Assembly: GCA_031769625.1 (NCBI GenBank)
Contig: JAUIMM010000686.1
Span: 4,610,001 to 4,674,000 of the forward strand
DNA from: Taudactylus pleione
Taxonomy: Eukaryota > Chordata > Amphibia > Anura > Myobatrachidae
DNA length: 64,000 bases
Direction of reading: 5' to 3'
The translations under genes were made by a program, and so were the position numbers. Each line of letters begins with the position of its first letter. The stretch's first letter is position 1. Shown in pieces: positions 54,233 to 64,000 of the stretch. Under the pieces are notes generated by a model. That model did no database searches. It was given only the letters and a program-made list of their open reading frames with translations, and was not told the origin of the DNA.

Positions 54233-55796
54233 TTATGTTTTTCCCCTTATGACTGTGTCATATACGATCCGCTCAGCGTGGATCTGCTGATCCGGATACA
54301 TTACACAGAAACTACTTGCAATATGGGTGCCCAGATTATCAAAAATGTCCGGGTTTTTTTTGAGGGCCTGCTCCACTTGTTGCAGTAGTCCCGATGCCTG
54401 TGACTGAACACTTTGGGTCTTGAGTCGATAAAATCTTCTTTTTGAAGGAGGCTGACTACTTGAGGCAGGCATTTGTGGGTTAGAGCTCAGGTCCAGGCCG
54501 TGTGTAGCAGACTGTGGGTGGAGAGAAAAATAAAGCATTATTAATATTTTAATGTTTTAATAATTTTTATTTCTCTTTTTTTGTGGTGGCAAACTGCCGG
54601 GGAGCGATCGATGGGAAGTATATCCGCATAACTGCACCTGCCAATAGCGGATCTTTGTATTATAATTACAAAGGGTTTTTTAGTATTGTACTCATGGCGG
54701 TAGTGAATGCCAACTATGAGTTCATCTTTGTGGATGTGGCGAAAAATAGCCATGCTTCGGATTGTGGGTCCTTTAAAAAAACACACTTCTATCTGAGACT
54801 TACCTCCAATACCCTGAAATTGCCAACAACAGCGGAAACAAAGCACGGTCTTAACTTTGTGTTTGCGGCTGATGAGGCGTTTGCACTATACGAACACTTG
54901 ATGAAACTGTATGCGCAAAGGGGCCTGACCAAAGAGAAGAGGATCTATAATCACCAGCTATCCAGGGCTCGGCGTATTGTGGAGAATGCCTTTGGTATTT
55001 TTAGCAGCCACTTTCGCATATTCCACACAGCATCCACTTGTGCATGGAGAAAATTGACTGGGTCATCTTGGCATGCTATGTTCTACACAACTTTTTAAGG
55101 TGCAAAACAAACATCCAACAAAGAACATCAGGCACAGCAATGCCAGATGACCAAGACCAGCCAGAGGAGACAGTCTAAATGCCCTCTGTGTCACCACCTG
55201 TAAATCTGGAGGAAACGGGGACTAAAGAGGTCAGAGAGCAGTACCTGGCCTATTTTAATAGAGTGGTGTCAGTACCATGGCAAGAGGACTGTCTCCATTG
55301 ATGTGATTTGGACAATGTTGGACTTTATTATTAAACATTTGGCATGGTGTGCATGCACTGTGTCTGTACTTACTGCATCCAAAGGTGACGGTTGTTCCGC
55401 TACATGTGTGTCCTCTTCCCATTTTTATGGCACGTTCTCCACCATCAGATACTGCGAAGCTCTTTGGGGTTCATGCTCGTGTATGAACCGCAGCAGGTCA
55501 AAGTACCATAATGTGGTATTATATACGCTTTCTGCCCCTGCTCCTGAAGCCCGCAAATCCTGCTGCTTCTTGTATTCCTTTAGAAAGACAGTCCTAAGGT
55601 TCTGGATTTTGGTCTTCACCCATTTCGGGGATGCCTCATCGTTATAGGGCAAGCTGAAAGTGACTAGGTCATCTATGGCTGCGGCTTTTTTTTGCTTGTT
55701 GCTGTAGTCTTTACTTTTTATTTTCCACAAGCACTCATGGCTTCTGTATAGCTCCAGGAATCCAGTGATAAATTGCCTTTCTCTGGCACTAGTCAT
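54233..55796 (-). CDS. MADF-domain accessory protein of a PIF/Harbinger element, two exons
   Basis: Exon 1 starts at ATG 55796. Its ~120 codons form a MADF (Myb/SANT-like) DNA-binding domain: FITGFLELYRSHECLW, SPKWVKTKIQNLRTVFLKEY, and LWYFDLLRFIHE. The last exon (about 54514-54233) follows a CCACCCACAG acceptor and encodes a polar stretch, then LLQQVEQALKKNPDIFDNLG and MYPDQQ, like the C-terminal helical tail of such proteins, ending in a stop near 54235. The donor of exon 1 was not identified; the frame runs to a stop at 55425. MADF proteins are the known partners of one PIF/Harbinger lineage. The transposase lies in the intron on the opposite strand. No lesion is visible in either exon. 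Confidence 0.75.
54574..55302 (+). pseudogene. PIF/Harbinger DDE transposase (MADF-associated lineage), 5'-truncated
   Basis: The frame contains the first catalytic aspartate in GAIDGKYIRI (about 54605), SGSLYYNYKGFFSIVLMAVV, VDVAKNSHASDCG, the second aspartate in FAADEAFAL (about 54870) and the glutamate in RRIVENAFGIF (about 54980). Near 55045 the frame shifts: the continuation in the adjacent frame is WVILACYVLHNFLRCKTN. It reaches VREQYLAYFNRVVSVPWQ at 55230-55290, the usual C-terminus, passing a stop near 55178. Upstream of 54574 I see no recognisable N-terminal part, so the gene is truncated or has an unrecognised exon. It is not the same lineage as the transposase at 13.7-14.8 kb. Confidence 0.88.
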
Positions 55797-56566
55797 GTCT
55801 ATCTCTCGGAAAGCAGAAAAAAAAACGTTTTAATAAACAAAGTTTATAAGTTTTTAACTGTATATATTAGGGGTGTGCACCGGCCACTTTTCGTGTGTTG
55901 TGTTTTGGTTTTGGATCTGGATCTTTCTTCGTGTTTTGGATCTGGATTGGTTTTGCCAAAACCACCCTTCCGTGTTTTGGGTTCAGGGTTTTGTGTTTTG
56001 GATCTGTATTTTTTTTTTAAAAAAAAGCATAAAAACAGCTAAAATCACAGAATTTGTGGGTTTTTCTGCTCCTATGCTATTATTAACCTCAATAACCTTA
56101 ATTTCCACTCATTTCCAGTCTATTCTGAACACCTCACACCTCACAATAGTATTTTTATGTCCAAAAGATTGCACCGAGGTAGCTGGATGACTATGCTAAG
56201 CGATACAAGTGGGCGGAACAAACACGTGTCCCATCTCGGAGTGGCACTGCAGTGGCAGACAGGATGGCAGTTTGAAAAACTAGGCCCCAAACTGTACATA
56301 ATGCAAATGCAAAGAAAAAAAAGAGGTGCAAGATGGAATTGTCCTTGGGCCCTCCCACCCACCCTTATGTTGTATAAACAGAACATGCACACTTTAACAA
56401 ACCAATCATTTCAGCGCCAGGGTCTGCCACACGACTGTGGCTGAAATGATTGGTTCGTTTGGGCCCCCACAAAACAAGCTGGCAATTAATCTGTCCCTGC
56501 ACAAACTGGCTCTACGGAGGCAAGATATCATCCTCATCCTCCTCATCCACCGATTCCTCACCCTCT

Positions 56567-59500
56567 TCAGTTGTGTACATCCTCATCCTCACAGAGTATT
56601 AACTCGTCCCCGCTGGAATCCACCACCACAGGTCTCTCTGTACGTTCTGGAGGCTGGTCTCCCTGGAAGAGTTGATAATTCATTTTTATGAACATCATCT
56701 TCTCCACATTTTGTGGAAGCAACCTCCTACGCCTTTCGCAGACAAGGTTCCCGGCTGCACTAAACACTCTTTCGGAGTACACACTGGAGGGGGGGCAACT
56801 CAGGTAAAATAGAGCCAGTTTGTACAGGGGCCTCCAAATTGCCTCTTTTTCCTGCCAGTACAGGTACGGACTGTCTGACATGCCTACTTGGATGCTGTCA
56901 CCGATGTAATCCTCCACCATTCTGTCAATGGTGACAGTATCGTATGCAGTGACAGTAGACATGTCAGAAATTGTTGCCAGGTACTTCAGTCCGGACCAGA
57001 TGTCCAAACTTGGTCCTGCCTGCCCTGCATCATGGCCAGCGGGTTGCTTAGGATACCTAAGTTTTTTCCTGGCAGCCCCAGTTGAGGGAGAAAATTAAGA
57101 AGGAGCTGTTGACGTGTCACGTTCCGCTTCAGCTGACAGTGTTTTCACCAGCAGGTCTTTGCACCTCTGCAGGCTTGTGTTGGCCGGAAAGAGAGACAAC
57201 ACATAGGCTTTAAACCTAGGATCGAGCACGGTGGCCAAAATGTAGTGGTCTGATTTCAACAGATTGACCACCCTGGAATCCTGGCAAAGCGAATGAAGGG
57301 CTTCATCCACAAGTCCCACATGCCGAGCAGAATCGCTCCATCTTAGCTCCTCCTTCACTTTCTCCAGCTGCTTCTGCAAAAGCCTGATGAGGGGAATGAC
57401 CTGACTCAAGCTGGCAGTGTCTGAACTGACTTCACGTGTGGCAAATTCGAAGGGCTGGAGAACCTTGCACAACACGGAAATCATTCTCCACTGCGCTTGA
57501 GTCAGGTGCATACCCCCTCCTTTGCCTATGTCATAGGTGGATGTATAGGCTTGAATGGCCTTTTGCTGCTCCTCTATCCTCTGAAGCATATAGAGGGTTG
57601 AGTTCCACCGCGTCACAACCTCTTGCTTCAGGTGATGGCAGGGCAGGTTCAAGAGTGTTTGCTAGCGCTCCAGTCTTTGGCACGCAGTCGCTGAATGGCA
57701 AAAGTGGCCAGAAATTTTTCAGGCCACCCAAAGCTTCTCCTGCACGCCCCTGTCACTTTTCAGAAAATTCTGCACCACCAAGTTTATTGTGTGAGCAAAA
57801 CATGGGACATGCTGGAATTTGCCCAGATGTAATGCCCGCACAATATTGGTGGCGTTGCCAGATATCACAAATCCCCAGGAGAGTCTAAGTGGGTTAAGCC
57901 ACTGGGCGATGATTTCCCTCAGTTTCTCTAAGAGGTTGTCGGCGGTGTGCCTCTTACTAAAACCGGTGATACACAGCATAGCCTGCCTTGGAACGAGCTG
58001 GCGTTTCTGAGATGCTGCTACTGGTGACGCTGCTGCTGTTGCTGCGTAAGGTGATACATCTACCCAGTGGGCTGTCACAGTCATATAGTCCTTAGTCTGC
58101 CCTGTTCCACTTGTCCACATGTCCATGGTTAAGTGGACATTGGGTACAACAGCATTTTTCAGGACACTGAGGACACTTTTTCTGACGTTTCTGTACAGTC
58201 TCGGTATCGCCTGCCTAGTGAAGTGGAATCTAGACGGGATTTGGAAGCGGGGACACACTACCTCCATCAATTGTCTAAATCCCACTGCACTAATGGCGGA
58301 TACCGGACGCACGTCTAACACCAACATAGCAGTCAAGGCCTCAGTTATACGTTTTGCTTCAGGATGACTGCTGTCGTACTTCATCCTCCTCGCTAAGGAC
58401 TGTTGGAGGGTCAATTGTTTAGTAAAAGTAGTGGTGTCCCTACTTTCTCTCTGGGATGATGAACAACTCCCAGCAGCAGCAACAGCAGCTGCGGCAGCAG
58501 GAGGCGTAGCAATGCAGGATACTCCGGAGGAATCCCGGATAGGAGAGTCAGTCATGCCAGTGACATGGCCTGCATGACTACTTCCGATCCTGACTAAGGA
58601 GGAAATTGACGAGGAGGGAGTTGACGGTGTGGTTTGCAGGCACTTGGATACAACAGGACAACGGGATTTAGGTGTCCCTGGACTGCTTACGGTCTTAGCC
58701 AAAGTTTCTGAACTTGACAGTAACTTTTTATGAACGCGCTGCAGGTGCCGTACAAGGGAGGATGTTCCTAGGTGGTTAATGTCCCTACCCCTACTTATTT
58801 CACCTTTACATATGGTACATATGGCAAGACAGTTGTTGTCCGGATTTGGATAGAAATATTGCCAGACCAAAGAGGTGGAATGTTTGGTCTTCTGCCCAGG
58901 CATGACCGTGATGGGCTTTTTCATCCCACGGACAACAACTGTCTCCCCCGGAGCCTGATTTAAACAAACCATATCACCATCAGAATCTTCCTCGCCATCT
59001 TCCTCCTCAGCGCCAGCTACACCAGTATCCTCATCCTGTTGTACTTCAACAGTGACATCTTCAATTTGCATATCAGCAAGTGGACTGTGGGTGCTCCTTT
59101 CAGCACTTGCAGGGGGTGTGCAAATGGTGGAAAGAGCCACCTCTTCCCGTCCAGTGCTGGGAAGGTCAGGCATCGCAACCACCACCACACTTGGACTCTC
59201 CTTGGGGATTTGTGATATCTTCTTAGAACGCACAGTTCTTCGCTGTGCTTTTGCCAGCTTAACTCTTTGATTTTTTTAGTGGGAGGAGGGCTTCCATCAT
59301 CATGTGAAGCTGAACCACTAGTCATGAACATAGGGAAAGACCTTAGCCATTCCTTGCCACTCCGTGTCGTAAATGGCATATTGGCAAGTTTACGTTTCTC
59401 TTCAGATGATTTAAATGTTTTTTTCAAGGTCATTTTCCTGAACTTTGTCATTTGGGATTGTATGTGCCCTCTACTATGACATTGGGCATCGGCCTTGGCA

Positions 59501-59622
59501 GACAACGTTGATGGCATGTTATCGTCTAGGTCATGACTAGTGGCAGCAGCTTCAGCACTAGGAGGAAGTGGTTCTTGATCTTTCCCTATTTTATTTTTAT
59601 CGGAGAAAGTTTGGTCCTCCAT
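56567..59622 (-). pseudogene. hAT transposase (ZBED/Ac-like), near full length
   Basis: Start ATG at 59622. A charged N-terminus of about 125 codons is followed by a frameshift near 59240. From 59233 one frame then covers the rest. It contains a BED zinc finger (CTIC, then HLQRVH, about 58830-58730), an Ala/Ser-rich linker, the first catalytic aspartate in VHLTMDMWTS (about 58120), then VISGNATNIVRA where the second aspartate is replaced by glycine (about 57858), HVPCFAHTINL, VVTRWNSTLYML (about 57610), ATVLDPRFKAY, and the C-terminal dimerisation block LSCPPSSVYSERVFSAAGN with the catalytic glutamate (about 56780). In-frame stops: TGA at 57719, TAG near 57663, TAA near 57095. The ~1000-codon length exceeds most hAT transposases because of the long N-terminal part. 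Confidence 0.93.
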
Positions 59623-59689
59623 TTATGTTATATTGATATATATGTGCGACTAAGGCGCACACAAACACAGAAAATAATTTTTTATTTTT

Positions 59690-60645
59690 GTTGAAGACTA
59701 GTGCACTTTGTGGGTTACACCACCCTTTAAGAAATGAGCCAGCCGGCCCTTTACTTATGGGACACAGGCGCACGCTTGGCGCTGCTCCTTTGTTGATGCA
59801 CGTGCAGCTACAGCCCACACAATTCACAAACACAGAAAATATTTTTTTATTTTGTTTGGAGTGCCCTTTGTGGGTTACAGCACCCTTTAGCAGTCAATCC
59901 AGCCGGCCTTTTACTTATGGAACACAGGCGCACACTTGGCGTTGCTTCTTTGTTGATGCACGTGCAGCCACAGTGCACACAATTCACAAACACAGAAATT
60001 TTTTTTTTATTTTGTTTGGAGTGCCCTTTGGAGGTTACAGCACCCTTTAGCGGTCAATCCAGCCGGCCCTTTATTTATGGGACACAGGCGCACGCTTGGC
60101 ACTACTTTGTTGATGCACGTGCGGCTACTGCGCACACAATTCACAAACACAAAAAAATATATTTTTTTATTTTGTTTGGAGTGCCCTTTGGGGTTTACAG
60201 CACCCTTTAACGGACAAGCCAGCTGGCCTTTTACTTATGGGACACAGGCGCACGCTTGGCGCTGCTCCTTTGTTGATGCACGTGCAGCCACAGTGCACAC
60301 AATTCACAAACACAGAAAAAAAAAATATTTTGTTTGGAGTGCCCTTTGGGGGTTACAGCACCCTTTAGCGGTCAATCCAGCTGGCCCTTTATTTATGGGA
60401 CACAGGCGCACGCTTGGCACTACTTTGTTGATGCACGTGCGGCTACTGCGCACACAATTCACAAACACAAAAAAATATATTTTTTTATTTTGTTTGGAGT
60501 GCCCTTTGGGGGTTACAGCACCCTTTAACGGACAAGCCAGCTGGCCTTTTACTTATGGGACACAGGCGCACGCTTGGCGCTGCTCCTTTGTTGATGCACG
60601 TGCAGCCACAGTGCACAAAATTCACAAACACAGAAAATGTTTATT
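59690..60645 (-). repeat. ~160-bp tandem repeats upstream of hAT transposase, with dimeric organisation
   Basis: Six units. The word TGTTGATGCA starts at 59791, 59951, 60108, 60271, 60426 and 60589. Two subtypes exist (GCGCTGCTCC and GCACTACT before that word), and the last two pairs repeat with a 318-base period. Each unit has CACAAACACAGAAA, TTTTGTTTGGAGTGCCC and GGGACACAGGCGCACGC. They end just before the transposase ATG, so they may include repeated promoter modules. That role is inferred. Confidence 0.92.
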
Positions 60646-60835
60646 GATTTTTTTGCACTTGGGGGAGCACCCCTGATGGACAGAGCACCCCCTGGACAAC
60701 ACTACAGCACCCCTTTAGGACTGGGACACTGCAGAGGACTTTGGAGTGGACACAGCCCCTATGGACAACTGACTGCACAACACAGTCAAGCCAGCCCCTA
60801 TGGACTTTGAAGGAGTGGACACTGCCCCTATGAAC

Positions 60836-60915
60836 AACAGCAGCACAGTGCAGCACAGCACAGCACAGCACAACACTACACTGCACTACACTACACTACA
60901 CTACACTACACAGCC
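60836..60915. repeat. Simple repeats (CAGCA)n and (CTACA)n
   Basis: Pentamer-type runs of CAGCACAGCA followed by CACTACACTACA, inside the right end of the hAT element. Confidence 0.9.
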
Positions 60916-61163
60916 CAGCCAGCCCTAAATCCCACCCTCCCTCTTCACTGTCCACAGCCGAGTGAGAAAATGGTGCCGACACGTTACCTCATATAGGATC
61001 CAAAACCCGCGAGACCCGGAAGGCGGGATGATGACGTTTTGCCTCGATTTCAGATCCGAGTCAGGCGGGAAAAGTCGAGCCTGACTCGGATAGGCCTCGG
61101 ATCGGTGGGGCTCGGGGGGGTTCGGATTTCAGAAATCTGAACCCGCTCACCCCTAGTATATAT

Positions 61164-61298
61164 TAATGTTTTTCCTGTTAGAATTATTTTCCAAATTTGT
61201 TTTTTAAAATAGTTTATGCGTTTATTAATTCTGTTGTTAAAAAACATTAAAAGTTTTAAATTTGACATCATTTTGGAGTATCAAATTGATAATCATCA
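61164..61298. other. AT-rich flank right of hAT
   Basis: Presumably continuous with the DNA at 55797-55859 before insertion, thus the 5' flank of the MADF gene. No further signal. Confidence 0.4.
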
Positions 61299-61430
61299 GC
61301 AGGGGTTAATACACAGTGGGGGCCCAGTGAGGTACATTGGTTGTGCAGGGGTTAATACACAGTGGGGGCCCAGTGGGGTACATTGGTGGTGCAGGGGTTA
61401 ATACACAGTGTTTTACATTGGTGGTACAGA
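61299..61430 (+). repeat. 46-bp tandem repeat
   Basis: Three copies of GCAGGGGTTAATACACAGTG starting at 61299, 61345 and 61391, each followed (the last only partly) by GGGGCCCAGTGRGGTACATT. Confidence 0.9.
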
Positions 61431-62130
61431 GGAGAATTGCTATGGTGGTACAGTGGGTACATTGCTGGTGCAGTTGAATACAGGTGCTATATACTCACTT
61501 GATTCAAAAAGCCAAATCTCCCCAAATGATCCACGCTGCATCTCTCTCCGTCATCCACGTCGTCTGGCACAAAATGGAGGAGAGGCCTGGAGCAGTGACG
61601 ACAAATCGACCATCATACATCACATCGTTTATCATGCACACACACAAAACGATGTGTGCCAAATCCTGAACGATAGGTCGATATCTTCCTGCAGGTACAG
61701 TTGATCAGCGGCGTCGATCTACGACGGTGGGAGTGCGTATCGCCATTGTGATCATCCCCACACACGGCACTTTTTACATGATTGGTTGTTCCAATCTATT
61801 GAAAACGGCCAAATCGTGAAAAAATCGTACCGTGTATGGGGGCCTTTAGTCTTATGAATAATTGTCACTATGCAGGCACTGAAGAAATTACAGTAAGACT
61901 GGTCACAAATGCTGGTACTGATTCGTGCAGCAGTCTAAAGAGCCAGCCTACCTGGACTGTTTATCCTTAATAGAAATACATCTATACAGTTCCCACAGGT
62001 ATAAGGAGTCTCATATGAGTTCATGAGTGCTTAATTGAGCCTACCACCTATAGATAAAGCTCTTAAATGTCTGCAATGAATATACTGTAATTATGGGAAC
62101 TGGATTAATTAAGTTAGTGACAGAAGACTA
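61431..62130. other. Spacer, possible MITE remnant
   Basis: A GC-richer stretch at about 61540-61850 contains inverted ATCG-rich words and ends near GTGTATGGGGGCCTTTA. It looks like a decayed MITE of the type with GGCCNNTA ends. No gene recognised. Confidence 0.35.
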
Positions 62131-62131
62131 A

Positions 62132-62470
62132 GGGGTAAATTTACTAAGAATTGAGATTGGTCGAGATGACAATCTCTGGAGAGTTTAGGCATGATTTTCA
62201 TCTCGCAAAGGTAAACTCGGGTGAGTTAGAGAGAGATTTCTCTCTTCTCAGTCATAAAACTAAGGTAAGATAGCAAACTCGAATCAACTTACCTAAAAGA
62301 TACATCCCTCAAATTTACCATGAATTGGGATGACAAGCTCAGGTGAGATGACAGCAAACTCTCTGCCAAACTGACTTTTCAAACTGTCAACCTACTGAGC
62401 TGCGAGTTTGGCAGAAACATACACAAATCATTGTGATTTGTGTATGTTTCTGCCTGTAAACAGTTAAAAT
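62132..62470. mobile_element. Single-ended MITE with GGGGTAAATTTACTAAG terminus
   Basis: Its first bases resemble the terminus of the element at 47064 (GGGCAAAATTTACTAAG). Downstream there is an internal hairpin (ATACACAAATCA/TGATTTGTGTAT around 62420-62450). No matching right end is seen. Confidence 0.45.
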
Positions 62471-62484
62471 AGAGTTAATTTTTT

Positions 62485-63060
62485 TTTTTAAATGACGTAG
62501 GGTCCCCCCCAAAAAACATAACCAGCCCCAGACTTGTCAGCCAGTCCTGGTTTCCGAAAATTACCGGGAACAAAAGTAGGGTTTCACCATAATTTAAGAA
62601 CCAGCACCAGGCTGCAGGGCCAGTCCTGGTTTTAAATAAAGGGGGGAAAAATTGCGTAGGGGTCCCCCTGTATTTAAAATCAGCACAGGACCCAAACTGA
62701 CCGGGGTGTAATGCCACAGCCAGGAGACCCTAGTACCGGGTTTCCAGTGCCAAAGCATTCTCACCTCAAGCCGGTCAGGCCAAGCCGGGGATATCAGGGG
62801 AGGTGGGGACCCCCCCAGAAAGGGGTTCCCTCTCTCCGGAACCCCAGGCTTGGTCTGAAGCCCGGGGCTCTTCCCTGCACCTCTGGGCTATGGGTACGGG
62901 GGTAATAAAGTGTAAAATAGTAGTAAACTATTGTATTTTACAGTGGAACTACCGATGCCAGGATGCCTGCCCTTTGGCACTTGTGGAACTATAAGTGCCA
63001 GCAGGCGGCCGGCACCCTTACCACCACTGTAAAATATATACTTAAATAAAGACACAACAC
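62485..63060. other. Dispersed-repeat-like segment
   Basis: Contains three partial repeats of a GTAGGGGTCCCCC-plus-CAGTCCTGGTTT word order (62500, 62610, 62660), and a block with GGATGCCTGCCCTTTGGCAC and its near-inverse GTGCCAGCAGGC (62960-63005). I recognise no ends or coding capacity. Confidence 0.4.
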
Positions 63061-63690
63061 ACACACCGTAGATAGTACAAGTTTATTACACACATACCTC
63101 AATCAAACATACTTACCTGTACCAGCCGGTCAGTCCACTTGTCCAATGTAGAAATCCGTGTGGATGGACCTACAAAAAAGATCCTATACTCACCTCCATC
63201 CTGGCGCTGCTCTCTGTAGCATCCAGGGTCTTGTCAAGACAACAAACCTACTTATCCGAACCATGCCGAACATGTGTAAGTATATGCTGTTACATACTTA
63301 CACCTCGCAAAATGACAGATGAGTAAAATCATCTGTTATTCTCATAGGCCGCTAGTCATTCAGCGGCCGCTTTACATGTAGCGGCTGCTCATTTGCTGGG
63401 ACCCACGTGGAACCAGCCATCGCAGTTGCTAATTTATGCACGCTCCTGCAACAGTGTGGAAATGCAGTGGCATGTCTCTGTTTCTCCGACCCCCCCTCTT
63501 TCACCACCCACAAATGGTGCATCCAGTCAATCAATCTGCAAGGGATCTGCGTAGCCTCTGCGATCGCAGTCCCGATCATAAAAGCTAGCTCACGCACTGC
63601 GATGCTTACACATGCGCAGAACGCAACAATTGGCAGATTGCATGCGTATTAGCAACTGCGATCCAAGCTAAATCAGGCCCTAAGTTCAGT
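63061..63690. mobile_element. Probable Harbinger-type MITE remnant
   Basis: The right part ends AAATCAGGCCCTAA (63667-63682), like the GGCCCTGATTCAG terminus of the Harbinger at 10345 in reverse complement. Inside are GCGATCGCAG and ACATGCGCAG words common to such elements. The left end is not identified. Confidence 0.45.
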
Positions 63691-63937
63691 TATTAATAGA
63701 CCATTATTTCTTAAATGAATGGACTCCACCATAACCTGCTCAGTGACATAAGACTGGCAGAAAACAGATGCGTTACTAAATTAAAAAAAAAATTAAAACC
63801 AGGAACTGAACTATAGACCAGTGGTTCCCCTATGGCTACATTATTTTAAGGTACAATATACTGTATTGAAGAGAAAAACTGATAACACAGTTTCAAAATG
63901 GTATCATTAAGACAGTGTTTTCCAAACTCTGGGGTCT

Positions 63938-64000
63938 ATGGGCCTAATTCAGAGCCGGACGCTCTGAACGAGCGCCAGCTCAGAATCAGGGCGTTTTTTT
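63938..64000 (+). mobile_element. Left end of a Harbinger-type element, cut by window end
   Basis: GGGCCTAATTCAGAGCCGG followed by CGCTC closely resembles the Harbinger left terminus at 10345 (GGCCCTGATTCAGAGCCG). Only about 60 bases are in the window. Confidence 0.6.

Larger units (their letters stand above)
55868..61155 (-). mobile_element. hAT transposon with BED-finger transposase, 5.3 kb
   Basis: Inverted ends TAGGGGTGTGCACCGG (left) and, in reverse complement, TAGGGGTGAGCGGGTT (right). A perfect 8-base duplication GTATATAT lies on both sides (55860-55867 and 61156-61163), the hAT hallmark. The transposase occupies 59622-56567 on the minus strand. Its upstream side holds a ~160-bp tandem repeat block and simple repeats. 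The element lies 64 bases upstream of the MADF start codon. One frameshift, three in-frame stops and a lost catalytic aspartate make this copy inactive, but its frame is otherwise well kept, so it is relatively young. Confidence 0.95.

Noticed and set aside
59688..60676. Chain of overlapping plus-strand frames over the hAT tandem repeats
   Set aside because: Same peptide in shifted copies of a ~160-bp repeat, antisense to the transposase 5' side, with no domain.

Overview
This window is non-host eukaryotic DNA from a large, transposon-rich vertebrate genome, most likely an amphibian (frog-type). That assignment is an inference. It rests on long introns or intergenic DNA with no operon-like gene packing, on many foldback MITEs, and on the co-occurrence of a chromodomain Ty3/gypsy element, a Penelope-like element, PIF/Harbinger and hAT transposons, and two env-bearing endogenous retroviruses. 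I found no convincing host gene, tRNA, rRNA or CRISPR array. Every protein-coding segment I can recognise belongs to a mobile element, and most are broken.

Layout, left to right. 0-4.2 kb: a 30-bp tandem array split by a small repeat, then two inverted-repeat MITEs (2742-3066, and 3255-4180 with TA duplications). 4.7-8.7 kb: two tandem copies of a non-autonomous element, each with a GC-rich head, a CRE-like palindrome and a ~25-bp minisatellite. A third relative at 50022-51417 has clear hAT-type ends and an 8-bp target duplication. 10345-17277: a complete-ended Harbinger element (ACA target duplication) carrying a degraded DDE transposase, a Myb/SANT-like gene and a third spliced Pro/Ser-rich gene. 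18-19.9 kb: small repeats.

19963-46094 is a four-part nest. An old endogenous retrovirus on the minus strand (short ~395-bp LTRs, ATATAT duplication) was hit in its reverse transcriptase region by a chromovirus (36.04-42.86 kb). It was hit in its RNase H region by a younger retrovirus (22329-35680, ~1.16-kb LTRs, GTAC duplication, tRNA-Pro-like primer site). The younger retrovirus keeps part of gag and most of env, but its middle is replaced by a rearranged Penelope-like element (25736-33098). That element has its reverse transcriptase on the minus strand and its GIY-YIG endonuclease on the plus strand.

46.5-53 kb: several MITEs with readable ends, the third minisatellite-bearing hAT relative, and unclassified spacer. 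54.2-55.8 kb: a second PIF/Harbinger gene set, with a MADF-domain accessory gene on the minus strand and the transposase on the plus strand. 55868-61155: an hAT transposon with a perfect 8-bp duplication, a nearly full-length BED-finger transposase on the minus strand, and a block of ~160-bp tandem repeats upstream of it. 61.2-64 kb: small tandem repeats, MITE ends and part of another Harbinger-type terminus cut by the window end.

Element boundaries were set by reading terminal repeats and target duplications directly. Family names come from recognised protein motifs. No database comparison was possible, so subfamily names and ages are inferences.
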